Assembly: GCA_026874595.1 (NCBI GenBank)
Contig: CM049315.1
Location: 9,153,664 to 9,217,663 of the forward strand
DNA: 64,000 nucleotides
Reading direction: 5' to 3'
Source: Sipunculus nudus
Lineage: Eukaryota; Annelida; Sipuncula; Golfingiida; Sipunculidae
Below, one piece after another: positions 48,701 to 57,700 of this stretch (positions are counted from its first letter, which is position 1; each line of letters begins with the position of its first letter). The notes under the pieces are model-generated. The model was given only the letters and a program-made list of their open reading frames with translations, searched no databases and had not been told where the DNA came from. A program made the position numbers and the translations under genes.

Positions 48701-51700
48701 GTGCACTATAGAAGACCTGCCCCTTGGCCACTCTGCCGGGCTTCCCCGGGCTGTGGTGGCCCTCCTTCAACGTTTAACCTCCCCAGCCAGTGTGTAAGTA
48801 CTTTCTCTGCTGGCCCAAGGCATTTTCTTTCATGAAAAGATGCCCAGGTGTTTTATTTGGGCTGAAAACTGTACTAGGGGAGATGAAGGGCCCGACTGCT
48901 TGGCCATTGCCACTGGTATGTTGCCAAGGCAACCCCCTCCCTCCCCCCCCCCCCCACCTGTATAGCTGCTCTGATTGGCCAGATAACCCCTCCGGCTTTA
49001 TGCCTAGGGACAGGTGAATTGTTTTTTACTTGTGCCCAGGCTGCAGAAATTAACCCTCACTCCTGTCCCCTTGGAATGCTCCTGCTTGGAATGGGGCCCC
49101 GGTGCTAGGCCATCAACAACAATCCCTAGCCAACTGGAAGAGATGGCTTATATTCATTCCAAAACACGCGCCCCAGGGTCTGTCTTTCTTGTCACCCGTT
49201 TCCGCTAAAGGACACACAGGTCCCAGCTCCCCTCAGCTGGGCAAAAAATAGGGGCAGGTCATGGTCACCAGGGCAGATCTCGTATACAGAACTTTTACCC
49301 ACAACTTTATTTTATTTGAATTACTAGAGAGAAGCCAATATTTCAGTCTGGGCCATGGAATGGCTGTTCAACTAAAGCTAGGACCCTGACTCCAAGCCTC
49401 AATATTTCATGGCTAGGTATTCACCCTATATATCACAGATAGACCTTGTTCTTACCTCTTGGACTGTGGTGAGGTAGTTGAGGATGGCCTGCAGTTCGTC
49501 TTCATTGATCCCTTGTCCTTTCAGTATCAGCTGTTTGATATACAGCAGCATCTGTCTCCTCAGCTCAACGACACTGTCCTTGCTGGGCCGAGGGCCATCT
49601 GCAAATAATACCTCTATATCAATGGCTGGTTGTATAGGTCTTTGAACTTGCAAAAAGCAATTTAACCAAAACATGATACGTGAAAGTCTTTCTGTCAGCT
49701 CCCATCAACATCCGAACAATATCCTGACAATATTAATTTACTCCAGATTCACCAGGACAAATACAATATTTTTGTCAATTAATAATGACACTATTTTTCT
49801 CTACCAATATAGCACTACTTTCCTCTGTCACTAAATACTGACATATTGGTTTTCTCTGTCACTAAATACTAACACTGTGTTTTTCCTTATCATTCAATGC
49901 TAATAGTGCTTTACTGGTCACTGTATACTGATATAGTGCTTTTCCTTGTCACTAAATACTAATACAGTGCTTTTCTCCATCATCAAATACTGATAGTGCT
50001 TTTCTCCATCATCAAATACTGATAGTGCTTTTCCGGTCATTGTATACTGATATAGTGCTTTTACTTGTCACTGAATGAAAATTAATTGATGTTCTCTATA
50101 GCTAAGCACTGGTTTCCCAGTCAGAAAACAATGATAAATTGTTTTCTCTGTCATTAATTACAGATAAAATTGTTTTGTCTATCTGCTTGTTTGATTTTTT
50201 ATTTATTTTTTATTTTTTGGTGGAGGTAACCGCCTCCACTTTATAAATGCTGACTTATCTAATTCTTAACCTAAGTATGAACATCAGCAGAGTTTCAATT
50301 TCAGTTTGGGACTACCTGACAGGGTGGTAGCACTTGCTTCCTATCATTTTTTTACTTTGTTTCCTGGTGTCACCCAGGCCCAGTGTCTACCGCACCTGTG
50401 GGTCCTGGGTGTATAATCATCCCAATTGCTGGGTCATAACACCAAGGAACCCCCAAAGATGTACTCATATGTGAGTGATACATGGCTGTGGGGCACAGCC
50501 TTCCCATTAAGCCTGCAGAGCGCTCACCCTGGGTGGGGGCAAACCGTGAAAAAAGTCACTCAGCTGAGATTCGAAACCCATGATCTCCTGGCTTTAAGTC
50601 CTGCGCTCTACCCCTGAGCCACAGGAGCCTGCTTGTTTGACTTACCGACTCCTTTTGGAGTGATCCCACTGCGGTCAGTTGGATTGACCACCCAGTAGTA
50701 GTACTTGAGTGTGTGGAGCATCTGGATGACGGAGCTGATGCGACGGATGTTGGTGTAGATCTTGGCATCCTCCACAAAGTCTGTTGCCAGGTACTGGTAC
50801 AGCTTCATCTGGACCTGGTAAACACACAATAATGGTCAAGTCTCACTGTCCATAGACATGTAGGAAGGGACAGAGTGTGGCCTTGTGGTGAAGCCACTTG
50901 AATTAGTCTCACTGTTCATGGACATGTGGGAAGGGACAGAGACTGGCCTTGCGATTAAGCCACTTGAATAAGTCTCACTGTCCATGGACATGTAGGAAGG
51001 GACAGGGTGTGGCCTTGTGATAAAGCAACTTGAATTAGTCTCACTGTCAATGGACATATAGGAAGGGACAGGGTGTGGCCTTGTAATAAAGCAACTTGAA
51101 TTAGTCTCACTGTCAATGGACATATAGGAAGGGACAGGGTGTGGCCTTGTGGTGAAGCCACTTGAGTTAGTCTCACTGTCCATGGACATGAAGGAAAGGA
51201 CAGGATGTGGCCTTGTGATGAAACGACTTGAATTGGTCTCACCATCCATGGACATGTAGGAAGGGATGGGGTGTGGCCTTGTGGTGAAGCCACCTGAATT
51301 TGAAGCACAAAATGGTAAAACCTCAACAGAATCTCAGAGTAATGTATGATGCTCAGACAGGGACTTCGACTACTAGAAAACTGCAGACTAGGACATTCTA
51401 GACTAGGATATCCAAAATAATCATCCACAATCTAAGAGATTCACACTAAATTAGAGATTATGTATTTTTGATTATTCAAGGCAAAATACACAGTTAAACT
51501 ATCATCCAGAAAACTTAATAATTCCATACAATTCTTTCGAAGATTACAGTAATTCTTTGTCATATAATAGACAGTGAAACTGCAGTGTTTTGTTTGGCAA
51601 AGCATTAAAAAGGGCATGTCTATAGGTATAATCACAAGAAAACTGCTGGCTGTTATAAAAGGGCAGCTCAGCTGTCATTCTAATAAATGTATACAATGTA

Positions 51701-54700
51701 ATGATTGTATAAACATGAGAGAAACCTTTAGCTGGGGCTAAATTAAACTTATCAAATTTTCTTACTTCAACAGAATTTCAGAGTGCATTCAGCCTGATAT
51801 TTTAGAAAACCAACAAAAAATCTTGTTTTAATCTACATTTAAAATAAACTTTTTTTTACTATATATGTAAATATTTGTAAAAAGAAGTACAAGTCTGAAG
51901 GCTTGCTTGGATAAAATATAATCCTTCATGTATACAGCAGTACAGAGGACAGAGTTAAACAGCATACGACTCTCACCTCTACAGGGGTGTATATCCAGAG
52001 GGCGGGGTTAAAGAGAATATGGTCAAACAGATGTCTGAGCAGTGGGCCCCCTGTTGGTAGCTCTACAAGGTATTTTGTTAACGTCAGGAAGGCTGTGAGA
52101 ACCTCTTCTGTCACATGTTCTCTAGAGGCCTGAAATTAAAAAACATTATATGTAGTTCAATAATTATGATGCACAGCAGGTATTCTTACTGAAAAAGAAG
52201 ATGTAAAAGAGAAAGAATATTATTCAATTATTCTTTAAACTTTGTTAGTGATAATCAACACATTAAACTATCTTTATAATCACTGTTCTGTTTATGTTAC
52301 ACGTTACACTTGCTATATTATTCATGTTTAAACAACTGGTAACTTACTTTCTTCTTTCAAATATCAATCCAGACATAAATTTATAAATTTTTCAAGCAAG
52401 AGGGAGAGTTCAAGAGGTATGATGTTGAAATATTTTTCTACTCAAATCTGGAATTCCATTCAGGATAATTTATAACATATTCTTGAACTATCAACTAGTT
52501 TTAATATCCTTAAAAATGAGAAATTGTTTTATGGCCTGCTGCACTGTGACTAAGTATTTATTTTCATATAATAATACATAAATGGAGTCAGTATGCGTAC
52601 ACTTAAATAGCAACAATACTTTGAAGGTTTAAAAACACTGTTAATTAAAATGAAAATGATAATCATATATGACATTACCACATTAAACTTTCTTTGAAAG
52701 TCAGGGTGAGCAAAATGTATTACCTTCTCCAGCATGTAGCTGATGACCAGGAACCCCTTGTTCTGGATCAGCTGCTGCTGGATGTTCACCGAGCTCCGGA
52801 GCAGGTCACAAATCAAGCCCATCAATGTGGAACTAGGGAGGATCATACAGTAAATAAATTACACAAACCATCTACCAAAGGGTGCATGCTGTGTACAAAT
52901 GAAATACAGTAAGTTCAAAAAGGATGACAAGTCAAATAAATTGGACCCATTGGTAATGACACTGTGAAACTGTTTAATGTATCAATGTGGAATAAATGAA
53001 GTTAAAAATTTAATAAATTAAATATATTATTGTAGAAAATGGGGGGGGGGAATATAGTTTATCCATTATTATTGAAATAAGGAAATACAAAAGATTAATA
53101 AACATAGAACTGTCATATAAATGTGGAACAAGTTATGGATCATACACTTTCCACCTTTTATTCCTTCATTGTAACTATTTCTCTGAAGCATAAAGAACAA
53201 TGAAGACTGCACAAAAATATTTCAAATGATCTGTCGCAGCATGAAAAACTAGCAGTATACAAACAAGAAAATAAGCAAACATTTTGCCATAGTGGCATTT
53301 TAGTAAGCAGAGCTAAAATAATCATCAGAGTTAAGATTTTGTCCTGCAAAACAAAGTTATTATATGTATTGTAAACTAGGAAAAACAGAAGAACAATTTT
53401 CATTATTTTGTTTAATACTACACGTAAAATTACCATATGGAGTAGTTGATATCTGTGGACTTGTCATCTTGTGGCATGTCAAGTTGACTAAACAACGGGA
53501 AGAGTACCTGAAAAACAGATTACATATTATAACAGTCAATATAAAATGTCACAGATTTGTCTCCACTTTTTCACTATATACAGGTTCGTCTATGCTATTA
53601 AGTTGTTATATCAATTTAAGATTGGTTCAAAACCATAAGCAAATTGCTTTGTGGCATCACATAGACAATATAAAATTGATAGCAGTTTATAATAACTGTC
53701 ATGAAATTAATCTGTGGTTATGCCTTGGAAATGGCCATTCAAAAAAACATTCAGTATGAACCCGATAGAATTTGTGTGCAGTGTGCACCTATCCAAATGG
53801 AAGAATGGGTAATATGGTGGTCATAATAACTTGAGTAATCCCCCCCCCCTTCTGGTCATTATGGTACTATATTCTTTCAAAGAGAATCCTAATAACTAAG
53901 GTTATAAGTTTACTTTTTACCTATTACTTTATCCCACCTCCCCTCGAGGGCATGACAGGATTCAATATTGCTACAATCATGTGGTCATGCTTCATTATAT
54001 TCCTCTTAAATAATGCAGGATACAATCTTATTTTTGTTTGTATGCATCTAATCTATTAATAAGAGTGGTTCCTTATTTTATTTTGACATGCTTTTATATT
54101 TCATACTTCATTTATAAAAAAAAATTCCATAACAAGGTTGGCTCCAACTGCTAGAAGAGATTATGATTTTCACTGAGGCATCCCTCACAAGTCCTTATGT
54201 CAGGCTTGTTTTATATGCACAAATCAGCATGGCTAGCAGTTTTGTCTAAAGAATTGCCTCATCTGGTTGCTCCCTCTAGTTGTGGATTGATGAATCAAAT
54301 ATAAATCTGTAAATGTTAGTCCACTGGGTCTCAACAGTAACATTAATCCTTGAAAAATTATGAATGTAACCCATTTTTCAATATATTTATAATATGACTA
54401 GAAAGAGGTAACCCTTTGGATCCCTTTGTGAGGAAGGTAATTATGTGACATGGACTGGGAAGCCTCTTCTCCATCCCAATCAGTAGGTTCTTAGACCCCT
54501 AAGGGTCAATTGGCCATAAGGTGACATCTGGTGGTCAATATGGTTACAATAATTTACTTCTTTCTTGCGCAGATAACTTTTTGTTGTATTAATAAATAAA
54601 TTTGATAAAGTGAAGACCCGTCTGTACCTTTATTGATTGAACATTCAATTTCAAAAGAATGTCATATTTCAATTTTATGACCAATATATTGACTGATGTC

Positions 54701-57700
54701 TCACCTGAATACCTCCAATGGAATGTAGTGCACTGTGTATGGAATGTGTTATCACTGCCTTCACATCCTGCACAATAAGATAAAACATAATTATTAGCAG
54801 AAGTTAGTTCCTGTTTTTAAGTCATTCACACAGAAGCTAAAATGTCATCTACCAAATCTGATATCAGTCAGATTACACTAGGGAAAGTTATCAGCTAACA
54901 TTATTTAAAATTTAATAAAATTATACTACAGAAGCAAAATGAAGCTGATTTTAGTTGACAGTCTGATGAACGAAACAGACAGTTCTAAAGCAATCAAATA
55001 CAAGATGCTTCTAGGGTAAATCACTGTATCAAATCTGAATAAACTGTATGATGTTTAGGCTAGTTATCACCCGGCCTATTTAAGTTTTGGAAACAGCTAA
55101 ATCCAGATAAAACCTGAGAGATTCAAGAACTTAATAATGAAATCACCTTCTCATTGTTTGCCTTAAGCCAAATTCATTAAACAGCAGCCATTAACAGTTA
55201 GACAGCAGCTATCAACAGTGAGAAAGCAACCATCAACAAGCCACAGAAGTATCCTCCAAAATATGCCCTTCAGTCCACACTCAGCAGGGGTGTAAAATAG
55301 TCCAGCATTAGCAGAGGAATAAGCTCTCTGCTAAATCTTATATTGAACTGAGGTCATAAAATTTATGACAAAACAAACATGGTAGACTGACAGTGCAGCG
55401 TACTGCCTTACCTGCAGCATGAGTGCGTGTGGACTATGTACAAAGAACGACTGGTTCCCCTTGGGTGAGGACTCTAGACACAACTGACTGTCACAGGCGA
55501 CCGGCGTGTACATAAACATAATGGAGTTGGTCAGGCGGGCATCGTACAGCACCTGAAAAAATATGAATTAATCAATGGTTTACTTTTGTGATAAGAAAGG
55601 TATCATCCTCATAATTTGGCTGAAAAAAACAATGACCTCCCACAAATTTCACCAAATATGTTTTTATATGACAAGTTATCTGAGGCCAACAGAGCTCGCT
55701 GGCATGAGGCATCCAGAAAATGAGTACCAGGTAATGATAGATTGTATATCAAAGAGACTTGGTGCACTTATTTTTTGTGACAAACCACTAGCACAGGAAT
55801 CAAGGCAGAGGAACCTTATCAACTATAGGGTCTCATTGAGTCACAACATATGGGAATAAAAAAAATTCCTGTTGAAATATCTTCAATGACAGGGGGCTAA
55901 AACCCTAACGAGCTATGTACCTTAATCACTGATGAGGATTCATGCTCTTCCATGAGGGATGTTCAAAGTCATATTCAGGAATTTTTTCACTGTTTTACAA
56001 AGACTGAATTATAACCAGGGGTTGACATTTGCTTGACTGCCCGAGGCAGGTGACTAAGGCTTTTAGGCAGGTAAAAAATTTAGGTTGCTTTCCCAATAGG
56101 GCAGGCAGAGGGTCCAACTAATCTTTAAATTAAAGAACAATTGTTTATCCACATGACTGGTGTTACTTCTGTCAACCTGACATGAAGAACTTACTATTAT
56201 CTCATATTTATATTCACTATTTTACTCTAATTCTCTTAGTATTCTTTTCAATTATTGTCAGGCTAACCAATAGATTCACTGGAAAGTAAAATATTGAGAA
56301 CTCTTTGAAAATCAGACTCTCCATACAATTATCAGCACCCCTATAAATGGAATGTACTACAAATATTACTCAGCAGGAACAAATTTTAACAGTTTAATAT
56401 TTGATTGACTACCTTCAGGCATGTGGAAAACACATTTCGGCAGGTGTATTTTATCAATCAGCTGCCTGACTTGACAGGTACAATATATAGTTGGTGTCTA
56501 ACCCTGATAACATAAGGTACAATGCATGATCAGCATCATCACTGTTCCAGGAACTGAAGCTCTGTAATCAAGATTCATGTCTTTTGGGGATAATCTTCAT
56601 ACTCAATTTTTAATAAGCCAAGCTCTTGGTATTTTATAACTTTTTGCCAGAGACAATGAATTAGTAACAATACATTTAATCATTGTATGTAGATACAACC
56701 AAGTGAATAAAAATAAGACCGTCATTAATATTCAAAATGATTTTGCTCATGAACCAAATTCAAATAATAATTTAAGTCTCCAAGGCCAGAAAAAATAAAT
56801 TGTATGTTTCTAAGGCACTTTTTCTTGGAAAATGATGCTTGAAGGAGGCTTTCATCTTGAAAATAGCATAATATGTCATAATTTCTCAAACTGGCACAGA
56901 AATGACAACCAATGGTTAAAATATGAGATAACAAAAGATGTATAGATAGAATAAGTCAAATGTTTGAAAGAATCTTTGAAATATATTACTTTTTTATTTC
57001 TTTTACATCGAATATTAACATGCAAACCAGGTAATATAGGACTATGGGTGTCAAAAATTCACTGTGAACCCTGGAACACGTGGACCTGTGTCGTTCATGA
57101 CATGGGGGGATACCCCATCAAAATGCATGATGGTCGTGCCTTGTTACAACAAGACCTGAGATCGTTTAATAAAGGGTAAGTTTAATAAAGTGTAAGTCTT
57201 TGTTAAAAATTACTTATTTAAATTTTAATTGCAAAAGAAGTGTATAGTAAGTTCATTTAAAAAGCAATCTCTGCTGATGGACTGCGATGACAGCCATGTT
57301 AATTCTAACTGAATGGTAATGAAGCATGAAAATATGGAAAATAAAAATATAATTTCTCTTTGTGGAATAAAATTTTACATTTTAATTGTATCACACAAAA
57401 ATCAAATATTTAATAAAGATTTTTAGGAAATCAAGCATATAAACACATCGACAGCTATGAACATTATGAACACATGCAAAAAAAAATAGTTCACAAAGAT
57501 GGAAATATGAGATAATAAACAATGTTCAGGCCTAACTAGTCAAATGTTTTTAAAGGAATTATCATTGTACTGAAGTGTATTCATTGGTAAAAATGGCCCA
57601 AGTATCAGCAGGAGGGGAAACTGACCGATGTGGGAGTCACAGATTTTTTTTTTAGTAGGAATCAAGCATGTTACCAGATCACCACGTGGCACTTGGTAAT

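Noticed and set aside
50836-51428. Two long minus-strand frames with 22-residue repeats
   Set aside because: They are produced by the 66-bp minisatellite in an intron.
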